From JAZFYD01 sp036443405 (GTDB taxonomy: Bacteria > Planctomycetota > PLA2), in the NCBI GenBank assembly GCA_036443405.1, contig JAZFYD010000119.1, positions 1-17,833 on the forward strand: a DNA stretch of 17,833 bases. The letters run 5' to 3'. A program made the position numbers and the translations under genes. The notes beneath the pieces were generated by a model that saw nothing but the letters and a program-made list of their open reading frames with translations, did no database searches and was not told where the DNA came from. Below are positions 1-8,346 of this stretch, piece after piece (position 1 is the first letter of the stretch; every line of letters starts with the position of its first letter).

Positions 1-37
1 TCACGGTGCTCGGCAGCCTACAGCGTTGCCGGCCAAC

Positions 38-2983
38 TCAGCCCAGCATGTTCAAGAGTTGGATCGTCCCGATTCCGCCCAACGGTAGCGCGATCGCGCC
101 GAAGATCGGGTGAGAGCGCAGGTTGCCGAACGCGCCAACGTCGATGGCGTCGAGTTCGTCGATGGACGCCTTCATCGAATCCGCGCGATCTACTCGAAAG
201 CCGCCCTCGCGCCGAATCTCTTGAAGAATGCCCTGCAACTTCTGAATGATCCGAGCTTTCGTCTGGATCGCGACTCCACGCATCGCCAAGCCCGCCCACA
301 CGATCAGGCCGAGGCCGGCCAGAAATGCGAGCACCAGCGCCGCCGGAGTCCGAAAGTCGTCGAACGCATGGTTGTGAATCAGAATCATCAGCGCGAAGAC
401 GATGAACGGGGCGTAGAGGAAACGCGAAACGACCCTGGAACGGTCGCGCAGCAATTCGACCCACAGAATGAGGGTCACGGCGCGCTCCGGAATCCCCCGG
501 CGATCAGCCTCGTCTCGGAGCAGTCCCGCGTTCCACGACAGCGAATCGATGTCCATGAGTCGCATGAATCGCCCTTCGATGGCCGCCGCGTCCAAGGCGA
601 ACACGGTGACCGTGAGCATGACGATCAACGACGGCCACAGAGTCAGGCTGGACAAGAAAAACGCGCCCGCTCCCCGGACCGGGCTGCGCGGCCAAGCGAG
701 GATCGAGGTGCGCGGTAGGTAGTGGATCGCGATCATGATGAGGAGCACTGGAACAACTCCGCAGCAGACTCGCAGGATCCGAACTCCCGGCGATTCCAGT
801 CGAAAGTACTCACGACACAGTCTTGCGGTGTCGCCGGTCCGATCGCGCCATGACTGGATAGGAACCGTCCGGCACAAGTTCCAAATGATGCTGGGACGCA
901 GCAACGCGAGGCCTCGGGGACGAGCCGGCGGCGCCGCGTCCGGGAGCTGGTAGTCCCACGTTTGCCTTAGCTTCAGTTTGGAGGTCTCCCGAACCGCGTT
1001 CATGAGGTAGTCGACCGCATAACCGGTGACGACGATGCGCAGCAGCACCGCGGGCCACGCACTGATGCCACTGAACCACTCAAACGGTTCGCCGTCCCGA
1101 CTCTGCGAGCTGAAAAAGACCGCGTAGAGAAAGACAACGGCGAGCCAAATCAACACGATGACAGGTACCGTCCATCTCCGCTCCGTGCTCGGCGGGTTGA
1201 ACATTCCGTAGACCAGTAGGGCAATGACGAGGAAAAACACGCCACCGAACAAGATCACCGGCCAGATTCTCGCCAGGAGTTCGAGGCGCTCAGTCGCGGG
1301 CGACGCGGGCCGGATGTCCTCTTCGGTCTGATGCCCCCCCGCACTGAGGTTGTATGCACCGGATCGGCTTATCTCGAAGATCTGCGGCTTGAGCGAGCTG
1401 ATTCGGCCGGTCAGTTCCGGTCTAAAGACACTGAGAAGCCCGAGGTAGGCCGCCGTCTGGTAGCAGCCTCGAAACGGCATCGTCTCCCCTTGCAGGTTCG
1501 GATGGAGCTCCAGACCATAGTGGGACGCGACAACGAGGTTTCTGGTGTACGGCAGTTGCCGCGGATGCATGAACCGGTCGTCCAGATCCGTCGTGAAGAA
1601 GACGGCGTTCGCCTGGAGCTTGCGCAGCGCGCGCAAGATGACGAGCTTGTCGAAGGTGTCCGTGCCGAAGATGCCAACCGCCGCGTAGTCGAGGTTCTTG
1701 GCACGCACGCGCCGAGTGAGCCGGCGCATGTAGTCCACCTGCGAGTCCCCGACCGAGATCTCGATTTCCGCTCTGGGGTTGCTTCTCTTGGCGCCGGGTT
1801 TCTGGGGTTCCGGACCCTGAAGTGGATCGGCCGCTGGTTCAACCTGCTTTGTGTAGAAGGCAACGTCGACCTTTACTCCACGACGTCCGGCCTCGTCCCT
1901 GAAACGTTCGGCAAGCCCGCGCCCATACAGCGTGTCCCACTCGCATACGATCAGGATGTGGTCTCCCCTGCACAGCGCACGCCGGCACTCGAGTTCCTCG
2001 GCCAGCAAACGGACCAATTGGCCGTCGTCCCCGATTACGGGTTCGAGCCGGCGTTTGAGGAGCGCATGGCGGGGGGGCGTCGGCACGGCGGGGTCGAAGT
2101 ACTTGGCTTCAGCCGTCGCCCAAGGGGAGATGACTCGCCAATTGAGTGCGTCCGCAGACTTCCAGTTCCTATTCAGGTCAAAAAGCGCATCCGATGACGT
2201 CGGCCCGAGAACGGACACTTCGAGCGTCTCGCCGGGAGTGCCGCCGACATACATGCGGACCGTATTGGCGACAGCTTTGAGGACCGCACTGCCGACACCT
2301 TTGCGGACCGCCTTGTTGAAAGCTCTGTCGACGCCTTGGCGGACCGCACTAACGACCTCCTTGTAGGCTTCGAACTCATTCACTCGAATCTGATGATCCG
2401 CAAGCCAAACAACGATGACCCACGTGTTCGAGGTCGCGGATTCACGGCTCGGTTTGAATAGCTCATAGACCGCAAGGCCCTCTTCCGTCGGTTCGCCCGT
2501 GTGCATCAAGGGAAACGTGGTCCAGAGTAGGTGGGACTTCGCAACCGGCACACAACCGGTCGAGCGCAGCGCGGACATCGCCGCGTAGCGCAGACGCACA
2601 CGTTTTTCGCGGTCCTCCGTCGAGTGGCTTGCCTGCGCTGGGATCACGATCAGCGACACAGGTTCGCCGACGAAATCCGCGTGTTCGAGCGCCTCTCCCA
2701 ATTCGTCCGCCATCGCGGCGCGTGTCTCGTCCGCGTAGACGCTCTTCCTACGAATGTTCCACGAAGCGACTCGCTTCGCGAACGCAGCCATCGGCTTCAG
2801 TAGCGGATCCTCCAGAAGGTGCGCGACCTCCGAACGGGGCTGCGCATGGGGCTCGAGCGTTTCCAGATCGAGAGCCACGCCGGGCCGCCCGGAACTGAGA
2901 TCGGGAACGGTCGTCACGACGCCCAGCACCGTGAAAAGTGCAATCCCGACCGGGATCAGAGAACGCAGCGCATGATTTTCCAT
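38..2983 (-). CDS. Type I periplasmic-binding-like ectodomain fused to a polytopic membrane protein
   Basis: 981 residues. The ATG at 2983 is chosen because an AAAGGAGG-type ribosome site lies just upstream on the minus strand; the frame stays open to 3121, but those 46 extra residues look non-coding. Residues 8-25 form a signal peptide or anchor. Residues about 105-545 resemble a two-lobed type I periplasmic-binding fold: 'VLGPTSSDAL' near 258 recalls the lobe-1 ligand loop, and 'CEWDTLYGRGLAERF' near 347 the lobe-2 entry. Hydrophobic spans lie near 573-593, 604-624, 640-660, 737-755, 775-798, 855-871, 879-900 and 960-978. Arg/Lys-rich loops (661-735, 900-955) fit a cytoplasmic side, so the binding region should be outside. 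No ABC ATPase or permease gene is adjacent, so a receptor or sensor is more likely than a transporter component (inference). The exact family is not recognised; the fold call is moderately sure and the topology fairly sure. Confidence 0.85.
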   Translation of the reverse strand: MENHALRSLIPVGIALFTVLGVVTTVPDLSSGRPGVALDLETLEPHAQPRSEVAHLLEDPLLKPMAAFAKRVASWNIRRKSVYADETRAAMADELGEALEHADFVGEPVSLIVIPAQASHSTEDREKRVRLRYAAMSALRSTGCVPVAKSHLLWTTFPLMHTGEPTEEGLAVYELFKPSRESATSNTWVIVVWLADHQIRVNEFEAYKEVVSAVRQGVDRAFNKAVRKGVGSAVLKAVANTVRMYVGGTPGETLEVSVLGPTSSDALFDLNRNWKSADALNWRVISPWATAEAKYFDPAVPTPPRHALLKRRLEPVIGDDGQLVRLLAEELECRRALCRGDHILIVCEWDTLYGRGLAERFRDEAGRRGVKVDVAFYTKQVEPAADPLQGPEPQKPGAKRSNPRAEIEISVGDSQVDYMRRLTRRVRAKNLDYAAVGIFGTDTFDKLVILRALRKLQANAVFFTTDLDDRFMHPRQLPYTRNLVVASHYGLELHPNLQGETMPFRGCYQTAAYLGLLSVFRPELTGRISSLKPQIFEISRSGAYNLSAGGHQTEEDIRPASPATERLELLARIWPVILFGGVFFLVIALLVYGMFNPPSTERRWTVPVIVLIWLAVVFLYAVFFSSQSRDGEPFEWFSGISAWPAVLLRIVVTGYAVDYLMNAVRETSKLKLRQTWDYQLPDAAPPARPRGLALLRPSIIWNLCRTVPIQSWRDRTGDTARLCREYFRLESPGVRILRVCCGVVPVLLIMIAIHYLPRTSILAWPRSPVRGAGAFFLSSLTLWPSLIVMLTVTVFALDAAAIEGRFMRLMDIDSLSWNAGLLRDEADRRGIPERAVTLILWVELLRDRSRVVSRFLYAPFIVFALMILIHNHAFDDFRTPAALVLAFLAGLGLIVWAGLAMRGVAIQTKARIIQKLQGILQEIRREGGFRVDRADSMKASIDELDAIDVGAFGNLRSHPIFGAIALPLGGIGTIQLLNMLG
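2258..2365 (-). repeat. Degenerate 24-bp tandem repeat inside the 981-residue gene
   Basis: Four units begin with 'gaccg' on the plus strand at 2258, 2282, 2306 and 2342; three are 24 bp apart in phase and the third is lengthened to 36 bp. They encode an eight-residue pattern of the type x-K-x-V-x-x-x-V around residues 207-242 of the protein, probably an amphipathic helix. The repeat is in phase with the reading frame and sits in the extracytoplasmic part, ahead of the lobe-1 ligand-loop motif. Confidence 0.6.
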
Positions 2984-3186
2984 CCCCGCCTCCTTTCGGC
3001 CCCACACGAACCACCGGCGAGAGTCCCACGCACACCGATTCCCCGGCCACAGGCATGAACGACATCGACGGGCGCTTCCCGCCAGCACTCGGAACGTTAC
3101 CGACATCTCCAAAAAAGTCACCTGGTACCGCGACTTGGCCCGCGCCAGGCCACCCCCGATTCTTCAAAGCGTATGGTGGACGCGGC
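2984..3186. promoter_or_regulatory. Divergent intergenic region, presumed back-to-back promoters
   Basis: About 200 bases separate the starts of the 981-residue membrane protein (leftward) and the DUF2459-like lipoprotein (rightward), so promoters for both must lie here or just inside. The only clear element is the GGAGG-type ribosome site next to 2983. I could not pick out convincing -35/-10 boxes. Confidence 0.4.
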
Positions 3187-3717
3187 ATGGACCTGAAACC
3201 GCTGCTCGGCGTCCTGCTCCTCGCAGCCTGCGCGACGACCGTGACCCCGCCTTCTGCGGTGCGCGACCCGGTGACGGTGTACATGGCAGAGTACGGCCGC
3301 CACTCCGCACTCTTTCTCCCGCGCGCGGACGGGACTTGGGTCGAGTACACGTTTGGCGAGTGGGAGTGGTTCGCGCGCAACAACACCGGAGCGCTGCGCG
3401 CGTTCCCGGCGATGCTCTGGCCGACTCAAGGCACGCTGGGTCGGGATCCCAAAGCGCACAAGCCACAAGGGCACTCCCTGCGCGTGGAAAAGGCGGCTTC
3501 GGCCACACTGCTCACCGAACTCGACACCGCGTTTGAAAGCGAGTTCGAAACGCGGATCTTCAACGACTACATGAACATGGAGTTCGTTCACTTCCGCCAA
3601 GACTTCTCCGCGTGCAACAACTGCAACGGCGTGATGGTGAAGTGGCTGCGCACGCTCGGCTGCGACGTGAGCGGCTCGGGTCTGTGCTCGAGCTGGAAGT
3701 TCGCGCCGCAACCGTGA
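3187..3717 (+). CDS. DUF2459-like putative lipoprotein
   Basis: 176 residues. The ATG at 3187 is chosen because it opens directly into a lipoprotein signal peptide with a good lipobox (LLAAC, Cys15); longer starts such as 3052 would bury it. The mature part carries His39 in 'GRHSALFLP', then 'YTFGEWEWF' and 'AMLWPT' near 77, and a late 'NNCNGVMVKWLRTLG' near 144. The same order (His-containing strand, YxFGWG-like, LxWP, NTCNxW-like) is what I recall for DUF2459/TIGR02117, whose conserved His and Cys hint at a papain-like fold. Here the second glycine-rich motif reads FGEWEW rather than the usual FGWGD, so it is a divergent member. Expected location is the periplasmic face of a membrane; substrate unknown. 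It is divergent from the 981-residue gene and separated from the sigma factor gene, so it is probably transcribed alone. Confidence 0.75.
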   Translation: MDLKPLLGVLLLAACATTVTPPSAVRDPVTVYMAEYGRHSALFLPRADGTWVEYTFGEWEWFARNNTGALRAFPAMLWPTQGTLGRDPKAHKPQGHSLRVEKAASATLLTELDTAFESEFETRIFNDYMNMEFVHFRQDFSACNNCNGVMVKWLRTLGCDVSGSGLCSSWKFAPQP

Positions 3718-4051
3718 TGCGGGCTGGGCTTCGAGCCTCTCGAAGCGAACGCCAATGCAATCGTTCGGAAGCGGGTTTTCCGCGTAGCGATCCCGGCCCC
3801 CTGTCGTTTGACCCTCCAGTGGAACGTTCCCCGGGGAGAATCCCCCGAGGACGAGGACGACATGCGAGCACAGCTAGCGCCGAAACGCGCCAACAAGTGC
3901 GGCCCGACGAACCTGGCGTCTCGGCGACGGACGACTGCCATCACAACTTGACAATCACCCCCGTGCCCACGGCCATGGGCCTGGGCACGGCGTCCGTCAC
4001 CGCGGCCACCGCGCTGTAGCCCGTCGGGACCGCAAGTCGTAGGATCATGAG
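3718..4051. other. Intergenic region of 334 bases, no convincing gene
   Basis: Frames here are open by GC content only and their translations are Arg/Ser-rich without recognisable motifs. The one firm element is the hairpin at 3961-3990. The promoter of the sigma factor gene should lie in its right part. AGGA at 4041-4044 is a weak ribosome site seven bases before the sigma factor start. Confidence 0.5.
3961..3990. terminator. Strong GC hairpin between the lipoprotein and sigma factor genes
   Basis: CCGTGCCCA at 3961-3969 pairs perfectly with TGGGCACGG at 3982-3990. Inside it GGCC at 3971-3974 pairs with GGCC at 3978-3981, leaving one bulged base and a three-base loop. That gives 13 pairs in total. 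No T-run follows on either strand, so it is not a textbook intrinsic terminator. It could end the lipoprotein transcript, although 244 bases downstream of its stop, or be a structured leader or binding site upstream of the sigma factor gene. Confidence 0.4.
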
Positions 4052-4651
4052 ATGGGCGACGGAAAGGCGCCTGCGGAAGGCGACAGGACTCCGACGGTTT
4101 CGACGCGTCACCTCTACCGGCAGGCACACGGGGGGGATCGCGCCGCGCTCGAGCAACTCCTCGAGCGGGTGAGGCCGCGCCTGGAGGCATGGGTGGCCGC
4201 CCGGCTCGGCCCCGCGCTCCGCTCGCGTCTTCAGGCGGATGACCTGGTGCAGGAGATCCTGATCAAGGCGTACGCCGCGATCCCTTCGTTCGAGCCGCGC
4301 GAGAAACGCGCGTTCTACGCGTGGCTGTTCACGATCGGCCGGAACACAATGCTCGATTCGCACAAGCAGCTCGACGCCGCGAAGCGACGGGCCACCCGCG
4401 AGGAGGCACTCCACTCGGGTATCGCCGGCGGCGGCACGACGCCGAGCGAGGCGGCCGTCCGCAACGAGGAACAGGAGCGTTTCCTCGCGGCCCTTGCCAA
4501 CCTGGCCCCCCGCTATCGCGAGATCGTTTGTCTGCGCCGGATCGAGAACGTCGACAACCAGCAAGCCGCGGCACAGCTGGGGATCTCCCCCACCAACGCA
4601 TCCGTGCTCCTGGTCCGCGCCATGCGCGCGCTGCGGAAGAGCATGGAGTAG
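4052..4651 (+). CDS. ECF-family RNA polymerase sigma factor
   Basis: 199 residues, normal length for the family. Region 2 spans about residues 20-95, with the core 'DDLVQEILIKAY' near 64 and 'FYAWLFTIGRN' near 89. Region 4 spans about 145-195, with 'LAPRYREIVCLRRIE' and the helix-turn-helix 'NQQAAAQLGISPTNASVLL'. There is no C-terminal sensor extension. It would direct RNA polymerase to a dedicated promoter set. No anti-sigma factor gene is next to it; instead it converges, with a 30-base gap, on a Ser/Thr kinase. Sigma factors of this type are often linked to Ser/Thr kinases in planctomycetes, so phosphorylation-based control is a reasonable inference. The ATG at 4052 has a weak AGGA site upstream; the first 15 residues are poorly constrained. 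Confidence 0.93.
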   Translation: MGDGKAPAEGDRTPTVSTRHLYRQAHGGDRAALEQLLERVRPRLEAWVAARLGPALRSRLQADDLVQEILIKAYAAIPSFEPREKRAFYAWLFTIGRNTMLDSHKQLDAAKRRATREEALHSGIAGGGTTPSEAAVRNEEQERFLAALANLAPRYREIVCLRRIENVDNQQAAAQLGISPTNASVLLVRAMRALRKSME

Positions 4652-4681
4652 CCCGAGCGCGCTCGTAGTTGAGTTCGGCGC

Positions 4682-7600
4682 CTACCGCTGCCCAGGCGCG
4701 CGCGGGACAACCTCGAATGCATCGAGGCGAAAGCCGCTCCGTTTTTCAGCCCGCTCGAGACAGCTTCCGGCGGGCCACGCAAGCGGACCCAGGTCCACGA
4801 GACGGACGCTGGTGTCGAGGCTGGCCGACGCAAGGCGCTTGCCGTCCGGACTGAACGCGACCGCGACCACGCTGTCCGTGTGTCCGGGGATGCTCGCCCG
4901 CTCTTTCCACGTCGTGGTGTCCCAGAGTCGCACCTTGGACCCGCCCGACGCCAGCAGCGTGCCGTCCGGACTGAACGCAACGCAGTAGACACGGCCCTGG
5001 TGTCCGCGGGGACTCGCGATCTGTTTGCGCGCGCCAACATCCCAGATGCGCAGCATCGCTTCGCTGCCCGCCGCAGCGAGCAGTTTCCCGTCGGGGCTGA
5101 ACTCGACGGATCGCAGACCGTGCGGCCGGTGGTCGAGCGAAGCAAGGAGCCGGCCGCTGCGGACCTCCCAGAGGACAACCTCGCCGGTGCCGTGCGCGGA
5201 CGCGAGCAGGTCGCCACGCGGACTGAACGCCACGTGCATCGCGTCTTCCGCGCCGCACTGGAGCGTGACCGGTTCTCCGCCACCTGAAAGGTCCCACAAC
5301 CGGACCGTCCCGTCCTCGCCGCCGGACGCGATGCGCGTTCCCTCGCGGTTGATGGCCACACAGAAGGCCTCGCCGTCGTGTCCCTTCAACACCGTCGGAC
5401 GCGGCTGGCCGCGCTCCCACACGCGCACGGTGCCGTCCGCGCTGGACGAGACGAGCAAGCGTCCGTCGCCGCTGTACGCGAGCGACCATGTCGCCGCGGC
5501 GGGGTCGGCGCCGTCCGACGCGCGCGGCCGGAGAACCGAGTCGAGCCGACCGGTCTTGACGTTCCAACGCTCGACGCCTCCATTGCCGCGCGCAAACGCG
5601 ATCCGGTCGCCATCGGGCGCGTAGACGATCGAAGTGACGAAGTCGCTGCGTTCGCGGATCCAAGTGACTGGCCCGAGCGCGTCGAGCTGCCAGAGCCGCA
5701 GCGAATTGTCCCAACCGGTCGAGGCGAGCCGCGTTCCGTCGCGGCTGATCGCAATGGACCTCACTGCGTTCTGGTGCCCCTCGAAAACGGCGACCTCCTG
5801 CTCGAGTTCCGGGAGCCAGACACGAATCGTGTGGTCGCGGCTCGCGGAAACGAGTTGGCGGTCCCCGCGGAACGCCAGCGACAAGATCCGCGCCCGGTGT
5901 CCGGACAACACACCGAGCGTCTTGCCGGACGTGACTTCATGAATCCGGATCTTGCCGTCCCAGCCTCCAACAGCCACGCGCTCTCCATCGGAGCTCAACG
6001 CGATTGCGCTGAGCGCCTCCCCTGAGGTCTTGACGACGTGAAGTAGCCGGCGCGCATCGAGATCGTAGATCCGCACCGCGCCATCGATACTGCACGCGGC
6101 GAGCTTTCTTCCGCTTAGCGCGAGATCGGGGACGACGCTTCCTGTCGTTGCGAACTCGGCGACTTTGCTTCCCGTCGCCGGGTCCCAGCAGCAAATGGGC
6201 CCTTCGCTCCCGGCCGAGATGAGCACGCCGTCTTCCGCGTCGAACCGAAGCGCCCACACCGGACCGTGAGGCGTCGCGATGCGCCGCTCTTCGTGACGCA
6301 ACGCGCCGTCGAAAAGACGAATCTCCCCGTTCGTCCCGCCGCACGCGATCCGACCGTCGGACGTGAACGCGACGCTCAGGATCTCACTCGGAAGCGCGGA
6401 TCGCGAAGCGATCCCGTCACCCGTGCGCGCATCCCACAGGCTCAGCGTTCCGTCCCGCTCGCCCGAAGCCACTTCTCGGCCGTCCGGGCTGAACGCGACA
6501 GCTTCGGCCGCTTGCCCGGTCGCTGCAACCCACCGCGCGCGATGGACCGCGCCGTTGGCGGCGATGAGATGACCGCGTGCCGCGGCCGCCACGGACGATG
6601 TCGCCTCGCCGTCTTCAAACGGCAGGTCGCCGTGTCCCAGGGCTTCGGCGAGATCGGTTGCTTTGGCCGCACACAACAGCCGGCCGGCCGGCGACTCGTC
6701 CGCGGTGGCGCGCCACAAGTACGCAGTCGCGAGATTCCTCTCGGACTCGTCCTTCGCGTCGATGGCGAGGTCCCTTTCCTCTGCGAGCGAGCGCAAGAAG
6801 AGCACGGTTCCCAACACAAGGACGCAAAACGCGGCCAATGCGGTTGTGGCGACGGCTTGGTGGCGACGCAGCCACAGTCGCGCCAGATATGTGGGACGCG
6901 GCCGACGGGCCGATATCGGGCGCGCCTCCAAGAAAGCCCGTAGATCCGCGGCGAGCTCGGTCATGTCCGCGTAGCGCTCCTCGGGGTTTCTACGCATCGC
7001 CTTCTCGCAGATGGCGACGAGTTCGCCCGGAAGCTCCGGCGCGACCTCACCGACCGGCGGAGGCGGGCCCCGGCGAACGCGCCGCAGCACTTCGTACGCG
7101 GAGTCGTACCCCGGGTCGGCGTACGGCATGCCGCCCGTGAGCAAGTGATAGAGCATCGCGCCCAGCGCGTAGACGTCGGAGGGACGGTCGATCTTCTCGA
7201 TGGCGCCCTCCGCCTGCTCCGGGCACATGTAGGCGGGCGTACCGATTACGTCGCCATCCATCGTGAGGAGCGGCGAGTGGGTGTCCTTGGCGCTCTGCTC
7301 CCTCCGGTCCGTTCGCACTGCCGCAGGGCGCGGGCGAATGTCGCGCGCATCGCTCCGCCCAAGCACCCGCGCCAGCCCCCAATCCATCACGTAGGTCTCC
7401 CCGAACGGCCCCACCATGATGTTGGACGGTTTGAGATCGCGATGGATCACGCCCTTCGCGTGAGCGTAGGCGACGGCCTCGCACGCCCTCAACAGCACGC
7501 CGAGTGCGCGCGTGATATTCCAACCCTCTTTCCGCTCGTGGACCAGACTGATGATCCGCCTGAACTCCTGACCTTGAACGAGGCGCATCGTGAAAAAGAC

Positions 7601-8170
7601 GCGCCCCTCCGAGTCCACGCCCAACTCGTGCACGGGCACGATGGCAGGGTGATCGAGCTGGCCGGTCACCTGTGCTTCCTCGAGGAAGCGTTCCAAGGCG
7701 TCTGGCTTCTGTGCGCCAGGCTGCCCGGACCGATGAGATCCGTCGACGATCACCTTCATCGCGAGAACGCGGCGCAGGTCTTCGTCCCAAACTTTGAAGA
7801 TCGTCCCCATCCCCCCGGTGGCGATCTTTCCCATGAGCCGATAGCGAGCCCCGGGAGCGCGATGCCGCGCGAGGCGGCGGAGTAGGTCGGCCGCCGAGCC
7901 GCCGGCTTCGGCCGGGGGCTCCGTGTCCCATTCCGCGTCCACGTCCGGCGCGAGAGCTTGAAAGAGCGAATCCGCAGCGCTGCACTCCGAGCGAATTCGC
8001 CTGAGCTCCGCATCCAACGCGGGGTGGGCGCGACAGAGATCCTCGAAGTCCACCCCGTCGCCTGCCAACTCGCGTCGCAGATACTCCGCGAAAACCTCCT
8101 CGGCCCGCGAGGGCGCGTCGCCCGGCAAGGTCACGCCTCCTCCTTCGATCTCCACAGCCATGGCGAACAT
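4682..8170 (-). CDS. Membrane Ser/Thr protein kinase with WD40 repeat tail
   Basis: 1162 residues from the ATG at 8170; ATG 8161 is nearly as good, GTG 8224 is possible, and none has a clear ribosome site. Residues 22-62 match the 'EYLRREL..FEDLCRAHP' leader seen in planctomycete kinases. The kinase domain is about 108-420: glycine loop 'GKIATGGMGTIFKV', Lys139 in 'LAMKV', catalytic 'HRDLKPSN' (Asp245), 'DWG' at 263-265 in place of DFG, then 'GTPAYMCPEQ'. All catalytic residues are present, so it should be active. One membrane span lies near 438-460. From about 552 to 1135 there are 14 WD40 blades, many with 'FSPDG' and 'LWD'. With the kinase in the cytoplasm, one span would put the WD40 part outside. 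It converges on the ECF sigma gene and is divergent from the four-gene cluster at 8347. Confidence 0.95.
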   Translation of the reverse strand: MFAMAVEIEGGGVTLPGDAPSRAEEVFAEYLRRELAGDGVDFEDLCRAHPALDAELRRIRSECSAADSLFQALAPDVDAEWDTEPPAEAGGSAADLLRRLARHRAPGARYRLMGKIATGGMGTIFKVWDEDLRRVLAMKVIVDGSHRSGQPGAQKPDALERFLEEAQVTGQLDHPAIVPVHELGVDSEGRVFFTMRLVQGQEFRRIISLVHERKEGWNITRALGVLLRACEAVAYAHAKGVIHRDLKPSNIMVGPFGETYVMDWGLARVLGRSDARDIRPRPAAVRTDRREQSAKDTHSPLLTMDGDVIGTPAYMCPEQAEGAIEKIDRPSDVYALGAMLYHLLTGGMPYADPGYDSAYEVLRRVRRGPPPPVGEVAPELPGELVAICEKAMRRNPEERYADMTELAADLRAFLEARPISARRPRPTYLARLWLRRHQAVATTALAAFCVLVLGTVLFLRSLAEERDLAIDAKDESERNLATAYLWRATADESPAGRLLCAAKATDLAEALGHGDLPFEDGEATSSVAAAARGHLIAANGAVHRARWVAATGQAAEAVAFSPDGREVASGERDGTLSLWDARTGDGIASRSALPSEILSVAFTSDGRIACGGTNGEIRLFDGALRHEERRIATPHGPVWALRFDAEDGVLISAGSEGPICCWDPATGSKVAEFATTGSVVPDLALSGRKLAACSIDGAVRIYDLDARRLLHVVKTSGEALSAIALSSDGERVAVGGWDGKIRIHEVTSGKTLGVLSGHRARILSLAFRGDRQLVSASRDHTIRVWLPELEQEVAVFEGHQNAVRSIAISRDGTRLASTGWDNSLRLWQLDALGPVTWIRERSDFVTSIVYAPDGDRIAFARGNGGVERWNVKTGRLDSVLRPRASDGADPAAATWSLAYSGDGRLLVSSSADGTVRVWERGQPRPTVLKGHDGEAFCVAINREGTRIASGGEDGTVRLWDLSGGGEPVTLQCGAEDAMHVAFSPRGDLLASAHGTGEVVLWEVRSGRLLASLDHRPHGLRSVEFSPDGKLLAAAGSEAMLRIWDVGARKQIASPRGHQGRVYCVAFSPDGTLLASGGSKVRLWDTTTWKERASIPGHTDSVVAVAFSPDGKRLASASLDTSVRLVDLGPLAWPAGSCLERAEKRSGFRLDAFEVVPRAPGQR
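4784..6517 (-). repeat. Array encoding 14 WD40 blades
   Basis: Fourteen units of roughly 40 codons follow one another in phase. The most conserved DNA reads gtccggactgaacgc on the plus strand (antisense of the FSPDG codons), at about 4845 and 4965, with close variants near 5093, 5217 and 6482. The repeats at the 3' end of the gene (low coordinates) are most alike; those near the membrane span, such as blades 3, 4 and 6, are more diverged. Fourteen blades would build two seven-bladed propellers. Confidence 0.85.
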
Positions 8171-8346
8171 AGGGTAACGCGCTGCGATGTGTCTATGTTG
8201 CCTTCGCCGAAAGGGACGCCACACGGCCGTGCCGGCGGGTGGCGGAACTCAGGGCCCCGCAACGTGCTATGCACCGGCCGATCTTGCCTGGCGAGATCAG
8301 GTATGGTCCGGCGGGCGGAGCAGTTCGGCCACTGGAGGGATCAGAG
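8171..8346. promoter_or_regulatory. Divergent region between kinase gene and four-gene cluster
   Basis: About 176 bases separate the two divergent starts and should hold promoters for both. GGAGG at 8335-8339, seven bases before ATG 8347, is a strong ribosome site for the rightward gene. A TTGCCT (8284) and a TATGGT (8302) are only 12 bases apart, so I do not call a promoter. Because the kinase gene and the cluster share this region, co-regulation is possible. Confidence 0.4.

Noticed and set aside
1331..2197. 288-codon plus-strand open frame inside the 981-residue gene
   Set aside because: Opposite-strand shadow caused by high GC; the minus-strand protein shows coherent domain and membrane topology.
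3941..4564. 207-codon minus-strand frame across the sigma factor gene
   Set aside because: Antisense to a clear ECF sigma factor; only its last 35 codons, outside that gene, were worth a note.
4654..4665. Palindrome CGAGCGCGCTCG between the sigma factor and kinase stops
   Set aside because: It leaves only a four-pair stem with a four-base loop and no T-run, too weak to call a bidirectional terminator.
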